A stretch of DNA of 64,000 bases from Clostridiales bacterium (GTDB lineage Bacteria; Bacillota; Clostridia; Saccharofermentanales; Saccharofermentanaceae): positions 434,001 through 498,000 of the forward strand of contig JAFZBN010000015.1 of the NCBI GenBank assembly GCA_017561715.1, read 5' to 3'. The position numbers were made by a program, and so were the translations under genes. Each line of letters opens with the position of its first letter. The stretch's first letter is position 1. Below the pieces are notes generated by a model, which saw nothing but the letters and a program-made list of their open reading frames with translations, was not told the DNA's origin and searched no databases. This document shows, piece after piece, positions 42,959-50,663 of this stretch.

Positions 42959-43879
42959 TTTGTATACAAAAATATCCATATCTGCCACAAGCGCTATACC
43001 ATTCTTGATTGCTTCTTCATACGTTACATCATCGTATAGCAGTTTCCTGGTTATATTGTTGTAATCGGATTCATAAAACCGTGACTTGATTATCTCTTTA
43101 AGCATCTTCGGAATATCATATTGGAGTTGTGCCGCCGGGCTGTTCTTTGACTTCATGCGTTCCTCTCGAACATCATCTACCAGAGCATCGAGTTCGGGTG
43201 TTATTCGGATCCTCGTCAGAAGTTTTGCCACATCGTACAAATGACGCGAATCTCTGTCCTGCATGTTCTGCAGCCTATAATCACAAATCGCGAAAACCTT
43301 ATCGATAAATGTTCTCTCCATTGATTGTACAGGCATACTTACTTCTGCAGCATCAAAAGGCACCGGCAAAGTGATCCCTTTTTCCTCGCAAAACTTCCCG
43401 ACAAAGCATCCAACTGTATGAACATCAGCAGGATATCCAGCTTGGTAGAAATTCGTTTCAACAATTAGTTCGAGAGGTATTTCGCTGAATAGTGATTGAT
43501 ACTCGAACACATACTTGTTGTAACTGTACTTTGAACGAACGCTTTCGGGATTCGCTAGTGCGAGATTCATATTCTCCGCAATGTCGAGAATTATACTGTT
43601 ACTCTTTCTCTTCTCCTGTTCGGTCGGTTTACGATTCAATGACAGATCCAAATCCTCCGAGAATCTATCAATCAGGTTAAATGCTTTTGAAAGTGAGGTT
43701 CCACCTTTGAACACAAAAGGAATGTCGCTTCTCGAAAGTTGCAATAGGATCATAGATTGAATTGTGTCTTTTTCAATCATCAACGTTGTTCGATGTTCTT
43801 CCGCAGCAACAGTTTCTATGATTTCTTTCCACTGATCCCTGTGTTCGCTATACCAGTTCACCCATAAGCCCTCCATCAT
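42950..43879 (-). CDS. abiEii: AbiEii-type nucleotidyltransferase toxin
   Basis: A 309-residue protein of the AbiEii/AbiGii family (DUF1814). The nucleotidyltransferase motif is FVFKGGTSLSKAFNLI with RFSEDLDLSL, giving the GS-type and D-x-D residues. AbiEii homologues transfer nucleotides to tRNA 3' ends and cause growth arrest or abortive infection (known for the family). The ORF overlaps the antitoxin gene by 32 bases; ATG at 43879 has AGGA six bases upstream, while a GTG at 43861 follows GGAGGG and is a real alternative. AT-rich relative to the flanking genes. Confidence 0.88.
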   Translation of the reverse strand: MMEGLWVNWYSEHRDQWKEIIETVAAEEHRTTLMIEKDTIQSMILLQLSRSDIPFVFKGGTSLSKAFNLIDRFSEDLDLSLNRKPTEQEKRKSNSIILDIAENMNLALANPESVRSKYSYNKYVFEYQSLFSEIPLELIVETNFYQAGYPADVHTVGCFVGKFCEEKGITLPVPFDAAEVSMPVQSMERTFIDKVFAICDYRLQNMQDRDSRHLYDVAKLLTRIRITPELDALVDDVREERMKSKNSPAAQLQYDIPKMLKEIIKSRFYESDYNNITRKLLYDDVTYEEAIKNGIALVADMDIFVYKRK

Positions 43880-44465
43880 AGATATTCCTGTATGCCCTAT
43901 CCGGGAACATCGGAAGATATTCCTTGACCACCTTAAAATCCAACTTTACGGTTTCCACGTATTTATGGAGTTTTTTGTTACGCTCTCCTCCCGTTATCTC
44001 ACTGTACTTATCAATAACAGACATAAGATCTAAGAACTGCAGAGCTGTCTTATTCTTGTCAGTTATTGTAACTACAGGTTTATAGACGATAATGGTATTT
44101 CCGTCGACTTCCAACTTCCTTTGCTTTGTAGTTGCTTCATTACTGCATAGTTCATAACATGAAGGATGCTGCGTAGTAAATCCGAACTTATTTGCCAGTA
44201 ACAACCCGGTGATATAACCACTTGCTTCTCCATTTACAGACAGATATTTCTTCTCAATATACTTATCCATTGAGACCTTGCCTTTTGTCCCCAGAATAGT
44301 AATGTATGAAAGATAGTAAACACCTTTATACAAACGTTCCAGTTTGCCATCATCCACGAGTCTCTTCATTTCCTGTCGGAGATAGTCAGGTGACTCACCT
44401 GGCAACTCGCTCATGAAAATAGGTTCGCCCACTTCATAATTATCAATAATGTAGTCGTATATCAT
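43848..44465 (-). CDS. abiEi: AbiEi-type antitoxin and transcriptional autoregulator
   Basis: A 205-residue protein with an N-terminal winged helix (EPIFMSELPGESPDYLRQEMKRLV, LERLYKGVYYL), in the layout of AbiEi/DUF6088 antitoxins, and a C-terminal antitoxin domain (NKTALQFLDLMSVIDKYSEITG). It would bind promoter inverted repeats and neutralise AbiEii. Ribosome site GAGG seven bases from ATG. The position ahead of the overlapping toxin gene is canonical for type IV AbiE systems. Just upstream of the ATG lies the inverted sequence GTTGAAA-TTATCA-TTTTCAAC, a possible operator. Confidence 0.83.
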   Translation of the reverse strand: MIYDYIIDNYEVGEPIFMSELPGESPDYLRQEMKRLVDDGKLERLYKGVYYLSYITILGTKGKVSMDKYIEKKYLSVNGEASGYITGLLLANKFGFTTQHPSCYELCSNEATTKQRKLEVDGNTIIVYKPVVTITDKNKTALQFLDLMSVIDKYSEITGGERNKKLHKYVETVKLDFKVVKEYLPMFPDRAYRNIYDGGLMGELV

Positions 44466-44534
44466 ACTGAAACCTCACAATGTTGAAATTATCATTTTCA
44501 ACTTAATGATACACCTGAACGAGTCTGTTTTCAA

Positions 44535-44568
44535 CAGAAAAAAGCGGCGTCACAACGGATCGCCGCTT
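44535..44568 (-). terminator. Terminator of the TipA-like regulator gene
   Basis: Eight-base perfect stem AAGCGGCG / CGCCGCTT (44542-44549 and 44561-44568), followed on the minus strand by TTTTCTG. Confidence 0.82.
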
Positions 44569-44590
44569 GAAAAAAACGAGGTGTGATTTT

Positions 44591-45316
44591 TTATTTTGTG
44601 TAGATCTGGATCGCTTCGTTGATGAAAGACGCGGCTCCGTCGCCTGCTGCGGCGTCGATGTTCTTCGTAAAGTCACCGCCTGCGGCATACATCTTGCCAA
44701 GGCCGGAAAGCGTCTCCTTCGTGCAGGAATAGTAGTTCTCCGAGATGAAGTCCTGAAGCTTTTTGACCTGCGCCTGAACGGCTGCGTCGGACGGATGTTT
44801 TTCACGAAGCGGCGCGAAATCAGAGATAATCGCCATCAGACCTTCGGCGGCTTTCTTGGAATCAGATGAAGATCTCTTTCCGTGCTTTGCCTCGTACTCC
44901 TTGTATTCCTTTGTTTCGCCCCAGGAGGCCTTCGCCTTCTCGGTGTATTCGTCGATTTTGCTTGTATCAAAAGCCTTAAAGTCCATATTGTTTTCTCCCT
45001 TTCTTTGTAATTGCCGAGCGAGTTTCAGAAGATCATCCAGGTGCTTCCTTCTCAGCGTGAGCAGATCGATCTGCTGGGATAGTGCTTTTGCCTGATCAAA
45101 ATCCGGATTCTCCATGATCCTTCTGATCTCTTTTAAAGGAAACTCGAGTTCACGAAACAGCAGGATCTGCTGAAGCCGCTTCAGGTCCGTATCGTCATAC
45201 AGCCTGTACCCCGAATCGGTGTATCCTGCCGGATGCAGGAGCCCGATCGTGTCATAATACTGCAGAGTGCGTATACTCACTCCCGCCAGTTTGCTTACTT
45301 CATGTACTGTCATCAT
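44591..45316 (-). CDS. MerR family regulator, TipA-like
   Basis: A 241-residue regulator: winged-helix MerR head (TVHEVSKLAGVSIRTLQYYD and the GYRLYDDTDLKRLQQI wing), dimerisation coiled coil (about 75-110) and a C-terminal TipAS-like all-helical domain (AEGLMAIISDFAPLREKHPSD, ENYYSCTKETLSGLG). TipAS domains bind drug-like or peptide ligands, and family members activate multidrug transporters or themselves. An ATG at 45001 region (MDFKAFDTSK) could give the short ligand-binding form known in TipA. Start at 45316 has GGGAGG eight bases upstream. Confidence 0.9.
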   Translation of the reverse strand: MMTVHEVSKLAGVSIRTLQYYDTIGLLHPAGYTDSGYRLYDDTDLKRLQQILLFRELEFPLKEIRRIMENPDFDQAKALSQQIDLLTLRRKHLDDLLKLARQLQRKGENNMDFKAFDTSKIDEYTEKAKASWGETKEYKEYEAKHGKRSSSDSKKAAEGLMAIISDFAPLREKHPSDAAVQAQVKKLQDFISENYYSCTKETLSGLGKMYAAGGDFTKNIDAAAGDGAASFINEAIQIYTK

Positions 45317-45341
45317 GGTCATTTCCTCCCTCGGTAGTTAC

Positions 45342-45372
45342 ACTATAAACTATAACGTAACGTAAGAGTCAA
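45342..45372 (-). promoter_or_regulatory. MerR-type promoter with 19-bp spacer
   Basis: On the minus strand TTGACT (45372-45367), 19 bases, then TATAGT (45347-45342). The elongated spacer with inverted and repeated GTTA/TATAGTT elements is diagnostic of MerR-activated promoters and indicates autoactivation. Confidence 0.8.
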
Positions 45373-45472
45373 TAGAAACATCTATCTTTTCCCAAAAGTT
45401 TTTCGCAGGAATACTTATAGGGAGTCGAATCGGGCAATGATATAATCGTATCTGATAAAGGAAGGATCGATA

Positions 45473-45943
45473 ATGAGAGTAAGAATTGCTTCACGAGAAG
45501 ATGCAGATATAGTCGGCAAGGTGCATTCCGATGCATGGAAGTCCGCATACCGCGGCATCTTTTCTGATGAATATATCGACAGCGATACGGCTTCAAAGCG
45601 AAGAAACGAGTTTTTGGATTCCGTTCAGGATGATACCTGCACATACTTCCTTCTGGAAGAATCTGATCAGGCCGCCGGGATCGTTAAGACGCATGAAAGC
45701 AATAACACTATTGAGATCGAAAGCATCTACATTCTGAGCGAATTTCGAGGGACGGGCATCGGGCGTCAGTTTATCGACTTCATCAAGGAAGAAAGAGCCG
45801 GGAATATCTTTCTTTGGGTACTGGAAGCAAATACAAACGCACGAAGATTCTATGAGAAAAACGGATTTGTTCCGACCGGCGACACCAGAACGATCACCCG
45901 TGGAGGCGAATTCAAGCAGCTTCGATATGAGTTGAGACGCTGA
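45473..45943 (+). CDS. GNAT family N-acetyltransferase
   Basis: A 156-residue GNAT: N-terminal RIASREDADIVGKVHSDAWKSAYRGIF (typical of the YitH/RimI-like branch), acetyl-CoA loop RGTGIGRQFIDFI and the C-terminal NARRFYEKNGFV motif. Acceptor unknown. Ribosome site GGAAGG. Single gene, divergent from the TipA-like regulator. Confidence 0.9.
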   Translation: MRVRIASREDADIVGKVHSDAWKSAYRGIFSDEYIDSDTASKRRNEFLDSVQDDTCTYFLLEESDQAAGIVKTHESNNTIEIESIYILSEFRGTGIGRQFIDFIKEERAGNIFLWVLEANTNARRFYEKNGFVPTGDTRTITRGGEFKQLRYELRR

Positions 45944-46044
45944 TCGCGCCGTATCGGAATCCGTGTTCGATCACAAGGACAGATGATCCACGTTTCAGTT
46001 ACGAACAATTATATCATTTCGAAATCTGCGTAAAAATGTCATAT

Positions 46045-46133
46045 ACGTCACACAATGGGCACATACGACTGATAGAGTATAGTCAGGGTTGTTGAATACA
46101 CACTTAAGTTTTTGGTTTCGGGGGTTATGTACT
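46045..46133 (+). promoter_or_regulatory. Conserved upstream region of the second SBP gene
   Basis: ACGTCACACAATGGGCACATA, then AGGGTTGTTG and TTTTTGGTTTCGGGGGTTATGT, matching the region before the first SBP gene with almost the same spacing to the start. Confidence 0.6.
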
Positions 46134-48560
46134 ATGAAACACCATTTTATTTCTCGAAAACTCTTTGCCACCGCACTGTGCTTTTCGCTCATTCTCGGAA
46201 GTACGGCCTGTAAGAAAAAGACAGTCCAGGATAAACGAAAACGTGAGATCCTGGAGACCGATACTTTCTTCGAGTCCGAGATTTTTGAGCTGGCGCTTCC
46301 GATCGACGAGACAAAAACGATCGATTACAAGTCGTTCGACAGTATCCAGTTTCTGGGCGACATCATCTTGGCCAATTATACGATCCAGTATGCAATGCCG
46401 GATGAGCCTATGACACCGGAATCCTATGAGTCGTTCGATTGGGAGTCATACTATCTGTCCGGCACCGCAAAGTTTTCTTTGACCGGCGAGTATCTCGGTG
46501 ATCTAAGTACCGGCAACGGCACGACCGAGATCATCGCGCTTGATAACGACGGAAACCTCGCTAAGCTTGAATCAGTCTACAATGACAATTATGAACTGAG
46601 CGGATTCAAAGTTCTTTTCCAGGATGACTCCGGAAATACGATCAAAGAACTTCCTTTGGAAATGCCGGCGGATCGCCATATGGATTATGTCTTCAGCATG
46701 CAGTTCCTGCCGGATGGGAAGATCGGTATCCAGGACAATTACAGCGCTCCTATCTGCGTATACGATCAAAACGGAAAATACCTGTTCGAGATCAACAGTA
46801 TGGAACGCGGTATTATCGGAAAGATCTTCGAAACCCAGGGGAAGTACTATGCATTCAGCATACCGGTGAACTTTTTCGACTCATTCGACATTCTCCTTCA
46901 CGAGATCGATCTGAAGACCGGAGAAGTGAAACCCGGAACAAAAGCAAACGCCATAAACGATCCGTCTATGCTGACCTTCGGAGACGACGGGGTTTACACG
47001 ACTACTCCGAACGGGATCTCCAAGTACGATCCGGTTTCGGGAGAAATAAAAGAGATCCTGGACTGGAACCAGACGGATGTGAGTCACAGTTATCTGGGCT
47101 CCGTAATGAGTTTCCCGGAAAACGAAAATGAGATCCACGCCATCGCAAGACAATACAGTTCAGATTTTATCGATGATAAATTCTATGTGATCAATCTGAA
47201 ACGTGCCGAAAAGAACCCGCACGCGGGAAAGAAGATCATGTACGTCGGCGGTATCGGACTCTCTAGTGGATTCTATGATTTCATTTATGAATATAATGCA
47301 GACGAGAATAACAAGACCCGCATCGAAGCGACCGACTACTGCTATTCTCTCGAAGACGGTACCTCGAATGATGAGCATTTCTTAACGAATCTCACAAGCA
47401 GGATCAACCTCATGATCTTAAGCGGCGAGGCACCGGACATCCTCGTCAACTTCGCGGGATATGACCAGTATGCCAACGATGATATGCTTGTCGATCTGAA
47501 TGAATATATCGACGGTAAGGAAGGTCTGGACCGGTCGGAGTATTTCGATAACATCTTCCGTTCGATGGAGGTAAACGGAAAGCTTTACTACGCGCCGATG
47601 ACTTTCTATCTCCAAGGCTACATGGCCAACGGCAAATACATCCAGCCGGACACGAACTGGACGTTCGATGACATGGATAAAGCGGCCGCTTCTCTTCCCG
47701 ACGGCACTGAGCTCATCCCCCCTGTGGAAAGCACCGACCTTCTGAAATTGTTTATGGGCTCGGATCTGTCGAAGTATATGGACTACGCCAACAAAAAAGT
47801 CAGCTTCAACTCCGAGGATATGATCAAAGTCCTTGAAGAAGTCAAGAAATATGCCTCGAAAGAGGATCTGTCAGATCGCACCTTCTTGCTCGGCACCATG
47901 TCAAGTTCTGCGTACAAAGGAATCGTGTGTTATGACACATCCGGTATCGATATAGGAACAAAGCCGATCATACAATACGGTGATTATCTGAGAAACGGTA
48001 CAAGCGCGATGATCGAGTCGACACTTTATAATCTGAATGACTACAGTCTCTTTCAGGGACTCGCGGATGGAAACGGAAAGTATGTAGGATATCCGACACT
48101 TCAGGGAAACGGAATCCTGTCTCAACCGGTCGAGTCCATGGCCATCGTAGCGGATTCCCCGTATAGAGACGAGGCATGGGATGTTATCCGGAATTTCTAC
48201 AGTTCCGAGGCACAAATCGCCATGACCCAAGGCGTATTAGGCGGGTTCCCTATGAGACTCGATGTTTTCGAAGATAATATGAAAGCAGAAAAAGAAACGA
48301 TCGATACGGCGTTTAAGAAGTATCAGAAAGACTTGTCGAAAGGTGAGACTTTCGGAACGATCGTTTTCCCCACAGAAGACGGTCAGATCGATGAGCTTCG
48401 AGAACTCATCAAGAGCGTTACACACAGCTACCATACAGACGAGGCTGTCATGGACGTCATCATCGAAGAAGTGCCCGGATATTTCTCGGATTCCAGATCG
48501 GCACAGGAAGTCCTGAAAAACATCGACAACCGCGCGCTCCTGATCGTGCAGGAAAGATAA
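46134..48560 (+). CDS. Large lipoprotein: N-terminal propeller-like domain fused to an ABC solute-binding domain (paralogue 2)
   Basis: An 808-residue paralogue of the 40444-42882 protein, collinear over its whole length. Lipobox LGSTAC, the same basic KKKTVQDKRKREIL stretch, propeller-like region (about 50-370), and solute-binding domain with RINLMILSGEAPDILVNFAG, DLNEYIDGKEGLDRSEYFDN and EVNGKLYYAPMTFYLQG. The two diverge most in the propeller and in the ligand-facing segment around residues 560-650. Start at 46134 after GGGGG. No transporter partner nearby. Confidence 0.87.
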   Translation: MKHHFISRKLFATALCFSLILGSTACKKKTVQDKRKREILETDTFFESEIFELALPIDETKTIDYKSFDSIQFLGDIILANYTIQYAMPDEPMTPESYESFDWESYYLSGTAKFSLTGEYLGDLSTGNGTTEIIALDNDGNLAKLESVYNDNYELSGFKVLFQDDSGNTIKELPLEMPADRHMDYVFSMQFLPDGKIGIQDNYSAPICVYDQNGKYLFEINSMERGIIGKIFETQGKYYAFSIPVNFFDSFDILLHEIDLKTGEVKPGTKANAINDPSMLTFGDDGVYTTTPNGISKYDPVSGEIKEILDWNQTDVSHSYLGSVMSFPENENEIHAIARQYSSDFIDDKFYVINLKRAEKNPHAGKKIMYVGGIGLSSGFYDFIYEYNADENNKTRIEATDYCYSLEDGTSNDEHFLTNLTSRINLMILSGEAPDILVNFAGYDQYANDDMLVDLNEYIDGKEGLDRSEYFDNIFRSMEVNGKLYYAPMTFYLQGYMANGKYIQPDTNWTFDDMDKAAASLPDGTELIPPVESTDLLKLFMGSDLSKYMDYANKKVSFNSEDMIKVLEEVKKYASKEDLSDRTFLLGTMSSSAYKGIVCYDTSGIDIGTKPIIQYGDYLRNGTSAMIESTLYNLNDYSLFQGLADGNGKYVGYPTLQGNGILSQPVESMAIVADSPYRDEAWDVIRNFYSSEAQIAMTQGVLGGFPMRLDVFEDNMKAEKETIDTAFKKYQKDLSKGETFGTIVFPTEDGQIDELRELIKSVTHSYHTDEAVMDVIIEEVPGYFSDSRSAQEVLKNIDNRALLIVQER

Positions 48561-48626
48561 ATAAGTTTGAATGATACTCTCTTGGGCTTAGCTTTGGGGA
48601 GTTCACCGAAAGTATCAGGCAAATAG

Positions 48627-48663
48627 AAGCACCCTGTATCAGAGATGATACAGGGTGCTTTGC
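48627..48663. terminator. Bidirectional terminator between SBP2 and GNAT genes
   Basis: Fifteen-base perfect stem (48627-48641 and 48646-48660) with GAGA loop. It lies between convergent genes; plus-strand tail TTTGCC is weak. Confidence 0.8.
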
Positions 48664-48686
48664 CATATGTGTCTTGCTGCAAAAAA

Positions 48687-49184
48687 TCAGTTTTTCACAT
48701 ATCGGATCTCACGCTTATTCCAGCGCTTGAAGATCTTGTCTTTCCCGTCGAGCACGTAGTTATTCTTCTCATAGAACTTCCTTCCCATCTCGTTTTCTTC
48801 CAGGACCCAGATCACGAATTCCGAAAAGCCCTGCTCTTTTCCTTCGGCTTCAAAGAACTTCAGCATCTCAGTACCGATGCCCATTCTCACATAATCCGGA
48901 TCGAGATAGATGAAATGCAGTTCAAAGGCATTCGTCTTGTCTTCGTCTTCACATCTGCCAATGCCCATCATGCCCTTGATCTCACCGGTATCGGAATCTT
49001 CATATACATACAAAGCGAATCTCTTTTCAGAGATCCATCTCTGGTAAACGGGGATACGATTCTCAATTGTCAGATCTTTGAATAAACACTCATCGGAAAC
49101 AACTCCCATGTACGCATAACGACTGCTGATGACCTCGATCTCGGCCGTTCTGGCTGAATCATTCACTGTTGCTTCACGAATCAT
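48687..49184 (-). CDS. GNAT family N-acetyltransferase
   Basis: A 165-residue GNAT starting MIREATVNDSARTAEIEVIS. Acetyl-CoA loop VRMGIGTEMLKFF and C-terminal EMGRKFYEKNNYVLDG. It ends in a Lys/Arg-rich tail. Acceptor unknown. It is not close to the GNAT at 45.5 kb. The stop is about 25 bases from the bidirectional terminator. Confidence 0.9.
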   Translation of the reverse strand: MIREATVNDSARTAEIEVISSRYAYMGVVSDECLFKDLTIENRIPVYQRWISEKRFALYVYEDSDTGEIKGMMGIGRCEDEDKTNAFELHFIYLDPDYVRMGIGTEMLKFFEAEGKEQGFSEFVIWVLEENEMGRKFYEKNNYVLDGKDKIFKRWNKREIRYVKN

Positions 49185-49366
49185 ATTCCATTCACCTCAC
49201 TATGAAAATCTCATGCAGCCAGTTGTCCTGACTACATAATTCAATTGTAGTCCAAGGCAAGAAGCAGACCAATAGAGTGATAGTATAAATGTCTGCAACC
49301 ATGCCGAAAAACTTGTTATTTAATCCTTATCTTGAATGACTCTTTTGTCATTGTTCTCATATGCTG

Positions 49367-49393
49367 TTGACTTCTATTTCTTCCCTATATTAT
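49367..49393 (+). promoter_or_regulatory. Possible promoter of the small secreted protein array
   Basis: TTGACT at 49367-49372 with AT-rich TATTAT at 49388-49393 (15-base spacing), about 70 bases before the first array gene. The spacing is short, so this is tentative. Confidence 0.4.
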
Positions 49394-49460
49394 TGTGTAA
49401 TTGGCAAGCTTGTCGGAATAGGAAATCGTTCCGAAACGGAAAAAATTGGAGGTTACGAAT

Positions 49461-49793
49461 ATGAGAAAAGCCAGAGTCATTTCATTGGCGTTTGTTGTCA
49501 TGCTGTTTTTCTCACTTACAGCATTTACAGCGCCGTTCAAACCCGCTAAAACCGGCATTTTAAGTGCACGATATCCCGTTCATCAGGAAGTAGAATGTCA
49601 ACACAACTATATTGTCTTGAGCTATGGAGATTGGACACTGATTTCCTCTGAATGGATACACGGCAACCCGTTTATGACTGCGAACACATATGAACGCACG
49701 GTTTACGAGAAATGCACATACTGCGGCAAAACAAGAACTCGCACAGAAACCAAAAAAACCACGAGTTTTTTCTTCGGTCTTATTGAAGGCTGA
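49461..49793 (+). CDS. Small secreted protein with Cys/His cluster, array member 1
   Basis: A 110-residue protein, not a known family to me. Signal peptide 1-27 (MRKARVISLAFVVMLFFSL, ending TAFTAP). The mature part has ECQHNY, SYGDW-x-LISS, NTYERTVYEKCTYCGKTRTRTET. The C-x-H pair plus CxxC could form a zinc site. Start at 49461 has GGAGG eight bases upstream. It is the first of three tandem paralogues on the same strand; 56 bases follow before the next. Confidence 0.78.
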   Translation: MRKARVISLAFVVMLFFSLTAFTAPFKPAKTGILSARYPVHQEVECQHNYIVLSYGDWTLISSEWIHGNPFMTANTYERTVYEKCTYCGKTRTRTETKKTTSFFFGLIEG

Positions 49794-49849
49794 ATAAAGA
49801 GAAATGCTATTTGTTTGAACTCATCGATTATAGTTAGGAGGAAACTATT

Positions 49850-50194
49850 ATGAGAAAAGCCAAAGTCATTTCATTGGCGTTTGTTGTCATGCTGTTTTTC
49901 TCACTTACAGCATTTGCGCCGGCATCAAAGCCTGCAAAGAACGTCAACAATTCAAGTGCACAGGGTCCCGTTACGGATCCGATAATCTGTAAACATCACT
50001 ACCAAGTCACGAGTTATGGAGATTGGAAACTGATTTCCTCACGCGCGGTTATGAGTTCCGGTGGCGTATGCGAAAATACATATGAACGCACGGTTAACGA
50101 GAAATGCAAATTCTGCGGTCGAACAAGGACTCGTACAGAAACCAAACAAACCGTGAGTTATCTTTTTGGTATATATGAATATGACGTCAATTAA
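49850..50194 (+). CDS. Small secreted protein with Cys/His cluster, array member 2
   Basis: A 114-residue paralogue of the preceding gene, with an almost identical signal peptide at both protein and DNA level. It keeps CKHHY, SYGDWKLISS and NTYERTVNEKCKFCGRTRTRTET, while the stretch before the first Cys and the C-terminal tail differ. Own ribosome site AGGAGG. The nearly unchanged signal-peptide DNA indicates a recent duplication. Confidence 0.78.
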   Translation: MRKAKVISLAFVVMLFFSLTAFAPASKPAKNVNNSSAQGPVTDPIICKHHYQVTSYGDWKLISSRAVMSSGGVCENTYERTVNEKCKFCGRTRTRTETKQTVSYLFGIYEYDVN

Positions 50195-50249
50195 GCGAAG
50201 AGGGAATTTATACGTATCCATCTGAAATGTAAAACTGGAGGTAACTATT

Positions 50250-50594
50250 ATGAGAAAAAGAAGAATCATCGCATTGGCACTTATTGCCATGATGTCCGTT
50301 TCACTGGCTGCTTTTAACCAGGCAACCAAGCCTGCTGCAAAAGTTACCACATTAAGCACACATATTTGTCTTAAGGCAGGAACATCAACATGCAAACATA
50401 ACACCAGCTTTACAAAGGAGTATGGTGAATGGGTACTGGTTTCTTCCGAAAAAATACCGGGATCCTCGAGCATTTATTTCAAAACATATGAACGCACGGT
50501 AACAGAAACATGCAAGAAGTGCGGTAATGTAAAAACATATAAAGAAACAAAATGCTGTTTAAGTGGTTTTTGCGGACTTTGGGATATCGAATAA
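50250..50594 (+). CDS. Small secreted protein with Cys/His cluster, array member 3
   Basis: A 114-residue, more diverged paralogue. Signal peptide MRKRRIIALALIAMMSVSL. The mature part has TCKHNTSF, EYGEWVLVSSEK, KTYERTVTETCKKCGNVKTYKETK and an extra CC and C near the end (KCCLSGFCGLW), so a second metal site or disulfide is possible. GGAGG precedes the ATG. A strong terminator follows. Confidence 0.78.
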   Translation: MRKRRIIALALIAMMSVSLAAFNQATKPAAKVTTLSTHICLKAGTSTCKHNTSFTKEYGEWVLVSSEKIPGSSSIYFKTYERTVTETCKKCGNVKTYKETKCCLSGFCGLWDIE

Positions 50595-50630
50595 ACGAGA
50601 GTCTTATCACTAATTGAACTAAACTGAGAA

Positions 50631-50663
50631 GGCCTCGGAAGTGTATCACTTCCGAGGTCTTTT
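50631..50663. terminator. Terminator of the small secreted protein array
   Basis: Thirteen-base stem GGCCTCGGAAGTG / CACTTCCGAGGTC (one G-T pair) with a three-base loop and TTTTC tail. It overlaps the 3' end of the convergent kinase-acetyltransferase gene. Confidence 0.85.
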
